A DNA stretch of 9,402 nucleotides. Origin: Chitinophagaceae bacterium. Its GTDB lineage: Bacteria > Bacteroidota > Bacteroidia > Chitinophagales > Chitinophagaceae. Position 1 is the first letter of the stretch. Each line of letters opens with the position of its first letter. The notes below the pieces were generated by a model that saw only the letters and a list, made by a program, of their open reading frames with translations, made no database searches and was not told where the DNA came from. The stretch spans positions 1 to 9,402 of the forward strand of contig VIKJ01000076.1 of assembly GCA_008080615.1 (NCBI GenBank), given 5' to 3'. Both the position numbers and the translations under genes were made by a program. This document shows, in pieces, positions 1 through 6,547 of the stretch.

Positions 1-2
1 TG

Positions 3-1247
3 ATCAAATTACAAATAAAAAATGACCCTTTTGTTGCCATGCGCATTGCAGAATTTCGCAATCTTATGATTGGCAGATTTAGTTTTATCATGGGTTTAAG
101 AATGTTGGGCACGTTGGTTGGTTGGTGGATTTATGAACTTACCAATGAACCATTTGCTATTGGATTAATAGGGCTTGCAGAAGTTGTACCTGCTGTATCA
201 TTATCATTATATGCAGGATATATTATTGATATCAGTGAAAAAAGAAAACTGCTATTGAAAGGAATCGCCTTTTATTTTTCCTGTGCTCTTTTATTATTTT
301 TCTTAGCCAGCAATTTCACTGCCAATCAATTGAGTAAACACTGGATTGCATTTAGCATATATATCATTATTTTTTTTACAGGCATTATCAGGGCATTTAC
401 AGGACCCACTTTTGGCACAATGGTAGCTTCGATTGTTCCTAAAAATATTTTACAAAACGCAACCACCTGGAACCAAGGAATCTGGCTCTCTGCTTCAGTT
501 ACAGGCCATGCCACTGTTGGTTTTTTAATAGCCTTATTGGGAAATGCACAATCATTGATGATCATTTGTATAATGATTGCAATTGGATTTATTTTTTTAC
601 AACGCATTCATTCTAAACCTCCATTGAATGAGAAAGGTGAAAAAACAGGGCTTGCCAGTGTTAAAGAAGGATTGGATTATGTTTTTAAAACAAAGGAATT
701 GTTAGGTGCCCTATCCTTAGATTTATTTGCTGTATTCTTTGGAGGTGCTGTTGCCATGATTCCTGTTTTTGCAAAAGACATTTTAAACGTTGGGCCAGTT
801 GGTTTTGGTTGGCTAAATGCAGCAGCAGATATTGGCTCTATTATAATTATTGTACTGCTTACTTTTTTTCCGCTAAAATCTGGCCAAGGCAAAAAATTAT
901 TAATTGTAGTGGGCGGCTTTGGTATATGTATCATTGTTTTTGCTCTGTCCAAATTGTTTTGGTTATCGTTTATTGTACTAGTATTAAGTGGAATTTTAGA
1001 CGGAGTGAGTATGATTATTAGGGGTACAATTGTACAGCTAAGAACGCCCGATCACATGCGAGGCAGAGTAATGAGTGTTAACTCTATGTTCATCAATAGC
1101 AGCAATGAACTTGGTCAATTTGAAAGCGGCATGGCCGCAAAACTGTTAGGCGTTATCCCATCAGTTGTTTTTGGAGGAAGTATGACTTTATTGGTGGTGA
1201 TTATTACTTGGTTCAAAGCACCTAGTTTACGCAAAATGGAATACTAA
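3..1247 (+). CDS. MFS transporter, EntS-like (MFS_3) family, 5' end at or beyond the window edge
   Basis: Inner-membrane major facilitator protein, probably a proton-driven exporter; the substrate cannot be told. From the first in-window ATG (base 39) it has 402 residues with about 12 hydrophobic segments. Numbered from that ATG, the loop 2-3 signature G60-x3-D64-x4-R69-K is present, as is a late TPDHMRGRVMSVNSMF segment followed by SSNELGQFESG, both typical of the EntS/MFS_3 branch. The frame is open upstream of base 39 and reads IKLQIKNDPFVA, which resembles the usual N-terminus (KNDPF, then RIxEFRNL) of Bacteroidota homologues. Bases 1-2 are TG in this frame, so a start codon ending in TG may begin one base outside the window. 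I therefore treat the gene as running from the edge and the ATG at 39 as internal. It converges on the next gene with a 9-base gap and no terminator between. Family assignment is firm, substrate unknown. Confidence 0.88.
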   Translation: MKLQIKNDPFVAMRIAEFRNLMIGRFSFIMGLRMLGTLVGWWIYELTNEPFAIGLIGLAEVVPAVSLSLYAGYIIDISEKRKLLLKGIAFYFSCALLLFFLASNFTANQLSKHWIAFSIYIIIFFTGIIRAFTGPTFGTMVASIVPKNILQNATTWNQGIWLSASVTGHATVGFLIALLGNAQSLMIICIMIAIGFIFLQRIHSKPPLNEKGEKTGLASVKEGLDYVFKTKELLGALSLDLFAVFFGGAVAMIPVFAKDILNVGPVGFGWLNAAADIGSIIIIVLLTFFPLKSGQGKKLLIVVGGFGICIIVFALSKLFWLSFIVLVLSGILDGVSMIIRGTIVQLRTPDHMRGRVMSVNSMFINSSNELGQFESGMAAKLLGVIPSVVFGGSMTLLVVIITWFKAPSLRKMEY

Positions 1248-1256
1248 CTGAAAAGC

Positions 1257-1742
1257 TTATTTCTGGTTAACCGAAATTTTCTCCAAAACAAAATATACTG
1301 CCGGGCAAAAACTTGAATTCTTGAGGGTAATGGCAGGGCGTTTAAAAAACACATCTTCATCTGTATAAGGAAACCGATGGCAGTCTGATGGGCGATGCTC
1401 ATAAATGGAACAAAAATTGTCTTCCCCCAAAAATGGGCAAGGTGTAGATTTTACAACATAGTCTCCATCCGAATCCAATGAAAGATAGGTATCTATAAAT
1501 GCACTTTCCTTCATATGAAGGTGCTTACTAATCCTTTTGATATCGGGGGTTTTAAATCGAGGCGAATAATTTTTACAACAATTGGCACATTTTAAACAAT
1601 CAATTTGTTCAAATGCTTCCTCATGTAAACTGGGTAATACCTTCAACACTTTATTCTTATCCACCCTACTCAACCAATTTTTATAGCGCTTTTGGTGCTC
1701 TGCACTTTTTTTTTCCCAGTTGGTTAACAATTCTTCTGCCAC
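1257..1742 (-). CDS. YkgJ family cysteine-cluster protein
   Basis: A 161-residue soluble protein of the YkgJ / CxxCxxCC family (putative zinc- or iron-chelating domain); the biochemical role of this family is not well defined. The cluster is C49-x2-C52-x2-C55-C56, followed by C102-PFL, C111, C121-HRFP and C146-PA, which is the complete family pattern of eight cysteines. The N-terminal 45 residues are charged and helical, with no signal peptide, so it is probably cytoplasmic. The start is GTG at 1740-1742. The only in-frame ATG comes after the metal-binding cysteines, and an in-frame stop lies four codons upstream of the GTG, so no longer frame exists. It is transcribed divergently from the desaturase gene and converges on the MFS gene. 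No clear promoter box was found for it. Confidence 0.85.
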   Translation of the reverse strand: MAEELLTNWEKKSAEHQKRYKNWLSRVDKNKVLKVLPSLHEEAFEQIDCLKCANCCKNYSPRFKTPDIKRISKHLHMKESAFIDTYLSLDSDGDYVVKSTPCPFLGEDNFCSIYEHRPSDCHRFPYTDEDVFFKRPAITLKNSSFCPAVYFVLEKISVNQK

Positions 1743-1768
1743 GCTGTTAGTTTATTAGATTTAAAATG

Positions 1769-1799
1769 AATTTTGCAAAGCATTATTTAATTTTGCAAA
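1769..1799. repeat. Two direct 11-bp repeats, each containing a palindrome
   Basis: AATTTTGCAAA occurs at 1769-1779 and again at 1789-1799, exactly 20 bp apart (about two helical turns). Each copy carries the palindrome TTTGCAAA; the second is extended to TTTTGCAAAA. They lie between the divergent cysteine-cluster and desaturase genes, and the second overlaps a candidate -7 box. The phasing suits cooperative binding of a regulator, but this is inference; AT-rich sequence can give such repeats by chance. Confidence 0.4.
1788..1795 (+). promoter_or_regulatory. Candidate Bacteroidota -7 box for the desaturase gene
   Basis: TAATTTTG matches the Bacteroidota -7 consensus TAnnTTTG at every fixed position and would give a leader of roughly 35-40 nt before the ATG at 1840. 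No TTTG is found at the expected -33 spacing, so this is a half-supported promoter. Confidence 0.4.
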
Positions 1800-1839
1800 A
1801 CTCCAACCAGTTCTAGCTCACCCGTTCAGTTGCGAAATT

Positions 1840-2736
1840 ATGGATTCAATTAGAGAACAATGGCTTATTTTAATTTCTACACCAATCTACATGCTCATTA
1901 TTGGCCTGGAATTACTCCTTTCGCATCTCCAGCACAAGAAACAATACTCCTTCAAAGATAGTTTCACTAATTTCTACCTCATGCTATTCAATGGGGGAAT
2001 TGATTTGGCTTTCCGTTTGGTTTATTTAGCCATACTCCAATATTTTTATCTTCAATCTATATTAACTATACAAAACGTATTTGTTTATTGGCTTAGCTTA
2101 TTGCTTTTAGAAGACTTTTTATATTACTGGTTACATCGCTTTGATCATCAAGTTCGCTTATTTTGGGCGGTACATGTTACCCATCATAGCAGTGTACTGA
2201 TGAATTTCACCGTAGGTTTTAGATCTTCTGTATTTCAACCACTTTATCGTTTCATTTATTTCATTCCATTGGCTTTATTGGGCTTTAAGCCATTAGACAT
2301 TTTGTTTATATATGCTGCAACCCAAATTTGGGGCATATTTGTTCATACAGAACTGATTCATAAAATGGGCTGGCTAGAATACATTTTTGTTACCCCATCG
2401 CATCATCGGGTTCATCACGGATCGAATATTAAATACCTAGACAAGAATATGGGTATGTTTTTAATTATTTGGGACAAGCTTTTTGGCACTTTTCAGCCCG
2501 AATTAAGCGCTAAAGAATATGAACCCTTACAGTATGGACTCACCAAAAATATAGAGCGATCAGATCCATTAACGGTAATTTTTCATGAATGGAGCGGTAT
2601 TTTCAAAGACGTTACTCAAAAAGATATCTCCCTATATAGCAGGTGGATGTACTTGTTTGGGCCTCCTGGCTGGAGCCATAACGGAAGCCGGCATACCAGT
2701 GAACAATTGAGAAAAATGCACCATCCCCAAAAATAG
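1840..2736 (+). CDS. Sterol desaturase / fatty acid hydroxylase family membrane protein
   Basis: A 298-residue integral membrane di-iron oxygenase homologue. The histidine boxes that bind the di-iron centre are present: H99-RFD-H103, H112-VT-H115-H116 and H189-RV-H192-H193, with extra histidines at 169, 174 and 188. Hydrophobic stretches lie around residues 10-30, 45-75, 78-98 and 130-165, leaving the boxes on the cytoplasmic side as in the family. The family hydroxylates or desaturates lipids (sterols, fatty acids, carotenoids, alkylglycerols) using O2; substrate cannot be chosen from sequence, and sterols are unlikely in this group of bacteria, so a fatty acid or other membrane lipid is more probable. 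A polar tail of about 80 residues follows the last box. The gene stands alone, with gcvP starting 88 bp downstream. Confidence 0.88.
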   Translation: MDSIREQWLILISTPIYMLIIGLELLLSHLQHKKQYSFKDSFTNFYLMLFNGGIDLAFRLVYLAILQYFYLQSILTIQNVFVYWLSLLLLEDFLYYWLHRFDHQVRLFWAVHVTHHSSVLMNFTVGFRSSVFQPLYRFIYFIPLALLGFKPLDILFIYAATQIWGIFVHTELIHKMGWLEYIFVTPSHHRVHHGSNIKYLDKNMGMFLIIWDKLFGTFQPELSAKEYEPLQYGLTKNIERSDPLTVIFHEWSGIFKDVTQKDISLYSRWMYLFGPPGWSHNGSRHTSEQLRKMHHPQK

Positions 2737-2793
2737 ATTTAACAAGCTATCCCCAACTTAGAACAAAACAGTAAAAATCCTGTTAGTTCATCT

Positions 2794-2801
2794 TAACTTC
2801 G
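2794..2801 (+). promoter_or_regulatory. Candidate -7 box for gcvP
   Basis: TAACTTCG, followed by CGG, lies 23 nt before the gcvP ATG. The same octamer lies 24 nt before the def ATG, where it has a perfect TTTG partner 19 bp upstream. It is a one-mismatch form of TAnnTTTG. No TTTG is present at the matching -33 distance here, so support rests on the shared box and spacing. Confidence 0.42.
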
Positions 2802-2824
2802 CGGCACCAAAAATAGATTAGAAA

Positions 2825-3451
2825 ATGAATTTATTCGAGCAACAATCTACCCAATTTCAACAACGTCATATAGGTCCTAACCAGCAAGAGCTGAAGGGTA
2901 TGTTAAGTACTATCCAAGAACCTGAATTGGAATCATTGATAAGTAAAACAGTACCAGACAGCATCAGGATCAAATCTGACTTAGCTGTTCCCAACGCAAT
3001 TAGTGAATTTGAGTACCTAACCCAGTTGAAAGCAGTTGCGGCAAAAAATAAATTGTATAAAAACTATATTGGTCAGGGATATTACGGCACCATCACTCCT
3101 AGCGTAATTCTCAGAAATATTTTTGAAAACCCAGGATGGTATACGCAATACACACCCTACCAGGCAGAAATTTCTCAAGGTAGATTAGAAAGCTTGTTGA
3201 ACTTCCAAACCATGGTAACCGACTTAACTGGTTTGGCTATTTCTAACGCATCCTTATTAGATGAAGCTACCGCTGCAGCGGAAGCAATGGCCATGCTCTT
3301 TCATCAGGTAAATAAATCAGATCAAATCACCAAGCCCAAATTGTTTGTTGATGAAAATATTTTCCCTCAAACAAAATTGGTATTGATCACCAGAGCAGCA
3401 CCTATTGGAATAGAAATCGTTTCAGGTGATTATAAAACAAGTGGTATGTAA
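2825..3451 (+). CDS. gcvP: gcvP 5' fragment: N-terminal part of the glycine decarboxylase P-protein
   Basis: 208 codons covering the beginning of the N-terminal PLP-transferase-like domain. The family opening RHIGP lies at residues 14-18. The conserved block [18 protein letters not shown] lies at about 81-98 and [20 protein letters not shown] at 101-120. The segment [22 protein letters not shown] lies at about 134-155. The start ATG is the family start, with an adenine-rich stretch upstream rather than a Shine-Dalgarno sequence. In single-chain P-proteins this half does not carry the catalytic lysine but packs against the C-terminal half to build the active site. Residues after 205 (SGM) are not family sequence in this frame. 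Alone this fragment would be an incomplete, probably unstable domain. Confidence 0.85.
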   Translation: MNLFEQQSTQFQQRHIGPNQQELKGMLSTIQEPELESLISKTVPDSIRIKSDLAVPNAISEFEYLTQLKAVAAKNKLYKNYIGQGYYGTITPSVILRNIFENPGWYTQYTPYQAEISQGRLESLLNFQTMVTDLTGLAISNASLLDEATAAAEAMAMLFHQVNKSDQITKPKLFVDENIFPQTKLVLITRAAPIGIEIVSGDYKTSGM

Positions 3452-3453
3452 TT

Positions 3454-5595
3454 ATGGCAACCGACTTACTAGCTTTAACCATGCTTACACCTCCTGGAGA
3501 ATTAGGAGCTGATGTAGCTGTAGGTTCTGCCCAACGCTTTGGTGTACCAATGGGATATGGTGGCCCGCACGCTGCATTCTTTGCAACCAATGATGATTTT
3601 AAAAGAGGAATGCCAGGTAGGTTAATTGGAGTAAGTATTGATGCGCAGGGTAATCGCGCATTAAGAATGGCCTTACAAACAAGAGAGCAACATATTAAAA
3701 GAGAAAAAGCCACTTCCAATATTTGTACAGCTCAGGCTTTATTGGCCAATATGGCTGCGATGTATGCTGTTTATCATGGAGCAGATGGGCTAAAAAATAT
3801 TGCAAAAAGAATTCACGGAATTGCTGCTACAATTTCAGCATCACTAACTCAGTTAGGATTAAAACAATCCAATGCAAGTTTTTTTGATACAATTCATCTT
3901 GCTGGGGTTGATGCTAATTTGATTAAAAATTCAGCAGAACAACACCAAAGTAATTTCCGTTATCATCCCGATGGATCTATCAGTATTAGCATTGATGAAA
4001 CTACCACCATTGAAGATGCTAATACTATTCTAAAAATTGTTGAAACGGCATTAGAAAAAAGTACTGGCAATAGAATTACAGCGGAACAAATTCTTGCTAC
4101 AAACACCAGTATTCCTGCCGAATTAACCAGAACATCTAGCTTCTTAACACATCCAGTGTTTAATAGCCATCATAGTGAAAGCCAAATGATGCGTTACATT
4201 AAGCAGTTAGAAAACAAAGATCTTTCTTTAAATACCAGCATGATAAGTTTGGGTAGCTGCACCATGAAATTAAATGCAGCAACCGAAATGATCCCAGTAA
4301 GTTGGCCAGAATTTGGTGGTCTACATCCATTTGTTCCAACCAATCAAACAGAAGGATACCAACAAATTTTATCCGAGTTGAATCAGTACCTCTGTGCTAT
4401 TACAGGATTTACCGCTTGTAGTTTACAACCCAACAGTGGTGCGCAAGGCGAGTATGCAGGTTTACTTACCATCAGGGCATACCATGAAAACAGAAAAGAA
4501 AACCATAGGAATATTGTATTGATTCCAATAAGTGCACATGGTACAAACCCAGCCAGTGCTGTTATGGCAGGCTTTAAAGTGGTTGTAGTAAAATGTGATG
4601 ATGCAGGAAATATAGACGTAGCTGACCTTGAAGCTAAAGCCATTCAATACAAAGAAAATTTAGGTGGATTAATGGTTACCTATCCATCAACCCATGGTGT
4701 ATTTGAGGAAACGATCAAGGATATCTGTGCTATCATTCATCAACATGGAGGATTGGTTTATATGGATGGAGCTAATATGAATGCACAAGTAGGCTTAACG
4801 AGCCCAGGTATGATTGGTGCAGATGTTTGCCATTTAAACCTACATAAAACATTTGCTATACCACATGGTGGCGGCGGACCAGGAATGGGACCAATTTGTG
4901 TGAATGATAAACTTGCTCCATTTTTACCAGGACATCTAATTGGTTATAATCAAGAAGATTTAGCAGTAAGTGCTGCACCATTTGGATCTGCCAGTATTTT
5001 ATTAATTAGTTATGCTTATATAAAAATGCTGGGGGCAGATGGAATTAGAATGGCCACTGAATATGCCATTTTAAATGCCAATTACATGAAAGCTCGTTTA
5101 GAAAAATATTATCCAATTTTATATACAGGTAAAAACGGCACTTGCGCACATGAGTTCATTGTAGACTTAAGACCGTTTAAGCAAACAGCAGGCGTTGAAG
5201 CTGAAGATGTTGCAAAGCGCTTAATTGATTATGGATTTCATGCCCCTACTATGAGTTTTCCAGTACCTGGAACAATCATGATAGAACCTACTGAAAGTGA
5301 AGACAAAGCAGAATTAGATCGTTTTTGTGATGCAATGATTTCTATTTATGAAGAAATAAAAGCCATTGAATTGGGTAAGATTAGTAAAACAGATAACCCA
5401 CTTAAAAATGCTCCACATACGCAAGCTGTGGTTTGTGCTGATGAGTGGAATCATGCTTATACAAGACAAGAAGCTGCTTTCCCTTTATATTATGTTACTC
5501 AGAATAAGTTTTGGCCTAGTGTTGCAAGAGTGAACAATACACATGGAGACAGAAACTTAATTTGTACTTGTGAGCCAGTTTCATCTTATGCATAA
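3454..5595 (+). CDS. gcvP: gcvP 3' fragment: remainder of the N-terminal domain plus complete C-terminal catalytic domain
   Basis: 713 codons from an internal methionine (MATDLLAL) to the normal family C-terminus. It holds [20 protein letters not shown] at residues 24-43, the [10 protein letters not shown] block near 265, [13 protein letters not shown], and the PLP-binding HLNLHKT with the Schiff-base lysine at K465. The glycine-rich GGGGPG loop follows at 472-477. The C-terminal section [11 protein letters not shown] is intact. All catalytic C-domain motifs are therefore present. The ATG at 3454 lies two bases after the upstream TAA, which would allow re-initiation, though no Shine-Dalgarno sequence precedes it. 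This is not the natural gcvPA/gcvPB arrangement, where the break lies near residue 440-450. A strong terminator follows about 100 bp downstream. Confidence 0.85.
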   Translation: MATDLLALTMLTPPGELGADVAVGSAQRFGVPMGYGGPHAAFFATNDDFKRGMPGRLIGVSIDAQGNRALRMALQTREQHIKREKATSNICTAQALLANMAAMYAVYHGADGLKNIAKRIHGIAATISASLTQLGLKQSNASFFDTIHLAGVDANLIKNSAEQHQSNFRYHPDGSISISIDETTTIEDANTILKIVETALEKSTGNRITAEQILATNTSIPAELTRTSSFLTHPVFNSHHSESQMMRYIKQLENKDLSLNTSMISLGSCTMKLNAATEMIPVSWPEFGGLHPFVPTNQTEGYQQILSELNQYLCAITGFTACSLQPNSGAQGEYAGLLTIRAYHENRKENHRNIVLIPISAHGTNPASAVMAGFKVVVVKCDDAGNIDVADLEAKAIQYKENLGGLMVTYPSTHGVFEETIKDICAIIHQHGGLVYMDGANMNAQVGLTSPGMIGADVCHLNLHKTFAIPHGGGGPGMGPICVNDKLAPFLPGHLIGYNQEDLAVSAAPFGSASILLISYAYIKMLGADGIRMATEYAILNANYMKARLEKYYPILYTGKNGTCAHEFIVDLRPFKQTAGVEAEDVAKRLIDYGFHAPTMSFPVPGTIMIEPTESEDKAELDRFCDAMISIYEEIKAIELGKISKTDNPLKNAPHTQAVVCADEWNHAYTRQEAAFPLYYVTQNKFWPSVARVNNTHGDRNLICTCEPVSSYA

Positions 5596-5695
5596 GATAA
5601 GTTGAGCATGCGTACTTAGTATTAAAAACGAACAAAGTTTACAATATTGAGATACAGTACAGCAATTGATCTTAACTAAAATAACAATATACCTT

Positions 5696-5731
5696 AAAGT
5701 TCCAGTTACCTAAAGTAGCTGGAACTTTTTT
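5696..5731 (+). terminator. Strong intrinsic terminator after gcvP
   Basis: AAAGTTCCAG (5696-5705) pairs with CTGGAACTTT (5719-5728). The stem extends inward by four more pairs (one G-T) to a 5-nt CTAAA loop, giving 14 bp in all. A run of six T (5726-5731) ends the structure on the plus strand. On the minus strand only a short T tract follows, so it may weakly end the convergent HTH gene too. Confidence 0.88.
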
Positions 5732-5739
5732 ATTGAACC

Positions 5740-6060
5740 CTATTTTTCAGCCTGTTGAAGTAGATATATGATGGCATCCTTATCGGCAACCAATTGCTCT
5801 AATTGCTGAATTTGCTTATGATAAGATTTGATTAATTCATCCGATAATTGATGCATGGTTCCCTCCCCGGTTACAAGCCAATGAATATCCAGGCTAGGAT
5901 AATTTAACCTGATTTTTTCCAACACTGCAGAACCAACCGATCCCTTACCCCTCAATTGTTTACCCAAATACCCATTGGACAACCCACAAGTATGTTCAAA
6001 TTCATAGGCACTTATTGCATTTTCAGCTAAGAATTGATATAAACGGTCTAATAATCGCAT
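5740..6060 (-). CDS. Small HTH (XRE / phage-repressor-like) transcriptional regulator with C-terminal coiled coil
   Basis: A 106-residue DNA-binding protein. Residues 3-55 form a lambda-repressor-type helix-turn-helix; the core SAYEFEHTCGLSNGYLGKQL at 17-36 matches the common Bacteroidota pattern (IRxFExxxGLSNGxIxxxI). Residues 57-71 contain DIHWLVTGEGTMHQ, the hallmark WLLTGEGxM end of these domains. Residues 73-105 are a predicted coiled coil (heptad leucine, isoleucine and glutamine) that probably makes dimers. There is no peptidase or ligand domain, so it resembles stand-alone regulators rather than CI/LexA-type cleavable repressors. The stop lies just past the gcvP terminator. Upstream DNA contains dyads that could be its operator. 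Target genes cannot be assigned. Confidence 0.85.
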   Translation of the reverse strand: MRLLDRLYQFLAENAISAYEFEHTCGLSNGYLGKQLRGKGSVGSAVLEKIRLNYPSLDIHWLVTGEGTMHQLSDELIKSYHKQIQQLEQLVADKDAIIYLLQQAEK

Positions 6061-6114
6061 ATTTCACACTGTTGTGTTTTTATATGCTGCGAATTAAACA
6101 ATCATAATTAAAAT

Positions 6115-6140
6115 GAAATAGGTGCGAAATACCTTATTTC
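6115..6140. promoter_or_regulatory. Inverted repeat upstream of the HTH gene, possible operator
   Basis: GAAATAGGT (6115-6123) is inverted as ACCTTATTTC (6131-6140) with one extra T in the second arm and a 7-nt centre. It lies 55-80 bp upstream of the HTH start. A smaller dyad, ACAC-TGTT-GTGT, lies directly before the ATG (about 6066-6077). Lambda-type regulators often bind dyads near their own promoter; that these are operators is inference. Confidence 0.33.
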
Positions 6141-6466
6141 AACTTTTTTTAACGCGATTATCAAGATGAAATCTAAGTGGGATAAGTTATTCAGCAAAAA
6201 TTCACCTACCAACTTGTAGTGATTTTTAAAAATGAAGGGGAACCGAATCGCTGAGGAAAATTGCAATTTTAAATATTTATAAAATATTGATGAACAATAG
6301 ATTATAAAGTTTAATTGAAATAAATTATCAATTCTTTAAGATTGTTGATATAAAAATGAAGAATAAAGAATAAGTGCAAAGACCAAAAAAATGTCGAATT
6401 TTAGTAACCCCTAACAGATCCGTAAATAGAATGCATAGTCGCTTGACCATATCAAACAACTTATTT

Positions 6467-6483
6467 GGCGTTTCAAAAACGCC
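6467..6483 (+). other. Perfect short hairpin in the lipoprotein gene leader
   Basis: GGCGTTT (6467-6473) pairs with AAACGCC (6477-6483) around a CAA triloop, 64 bp before the lipoprotein ATG. No T tract follows on either strand, so it is not an intrinsic terminator. It may be a leader RNA structure or a protein-binding site. Confidence 0.35.
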
Positions 6484-6547
6484 GGGTATAAGCATAAAAC
6501 GCAGAATATTTACAAATATTTTATCCGTAACAAAAAATTTTTACCCT

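Larger units (their letters stand above)
2825..5595 (+). pseudogene. gcvP: gcvP, glycine dehydrogenase (aminomethyl-transferring), interrupted by internal deletion and frameshift
   Basis: The P-protein of the glycine cleavage system decarboxylates glycine on PLP and passes the aminomethyl group to lipoyl-GcvH in the cytoplasm. Single-chain P-proteins have about 950-960 residues. Here two frames (208 and 713 codons) together give 921. The first frame follows the family up to GDYKT (codons 201-205), then reads SGM and TAA at 3449-3451. The second frame picks up the family at [11 protein letters not shown], where YVI is encoded in its own frame just upstream of the ATG at 3454. Compared with remembered E. 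coli GcvP, about 33-35 residues that should lie between these points are absent. The frame change requires a lost length of 1 modulo 3, so about 100, 103 or 106 bp. No other stop or gap is seen in about 2.7 kb. Loss of a core strand region from the N-terminal PLP-type domain probably abolishes function. An assembly error would look the same. Confidence 0.85.
6061..6547. other. 487-bp AT-rich intergenic region without a convincing gene
   Basis: Between the divergent HTH regulator and the lipoprotein gene there is no open frame with family resemblance or good context. It holds several dyads: the inverted repeat at 6115-6140, a perfect 14-nt palindrome AAAATTGCAATTTT at 6257-6270, AATATTT hairpins at 6272-6288 and 6505-6520, and a GC-richer hairpin at 6467-6483. 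Two tiny frames exist: MKSKWDKLFSKNSPTNL at 6166-6219 and a 16-codon one from 6231; neither has a ribosome binding site. No tRNA-like cloverleaf was recognised. A long leader or a small RNA is possible but unsupported. Confidence 0.55.

Noticed and set aside
326..1021. Overlapping frames within the MFS gene on both strands (326-607, 677-952, 809-1021)
   Set aside because: They are shadows of the transporter gene with no family resemblance or start context.
2737..2824. Glycine riboswitch ahead of gcvP
   Set aside because: The 88-bp gap is too short for a normal tandem glycine aptamer, and no conserved stem pattern was recognised.
3434..3454. Programmed ribosomal frameshift at AAAACAAG in gcvP
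   Set aside because: A frameshift cannot restore the roughly 34 missing codons, and no clear slippery heptamer with a downstream structure was seen.
3402..4647. Antisense frames within gcvP (3402-3719, 4383-4643, 4462-4647)
   Set aside because: Opposite-strand shadows of conserved gcvP coding sequence, with compositions unlike real proteins.
2825..5595. Natural two-subunit gcvPA/gcvPB pair
   Set aside because: The natural split lies near residue 440-450 between the two domains. Here the break is inside the N-terminal domain at about residue 205 and residues are missing.
6115..6520. CRISPR-like or transposon-end repeats in the spacer
   Set aside because: The dyads are short, AT-rich and irregularly spaced; there are no regular spacers, no target-site duplication and no transposase gene nearby.
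6374..6547. 58-codon N-terminal extension of the lipoprotein frame from a GTG
   Set aside because: It would place a type II signal peptide inside the protein, shows no family resemblance, and the ATG at 6548 gives a textbook lipoprotein start.
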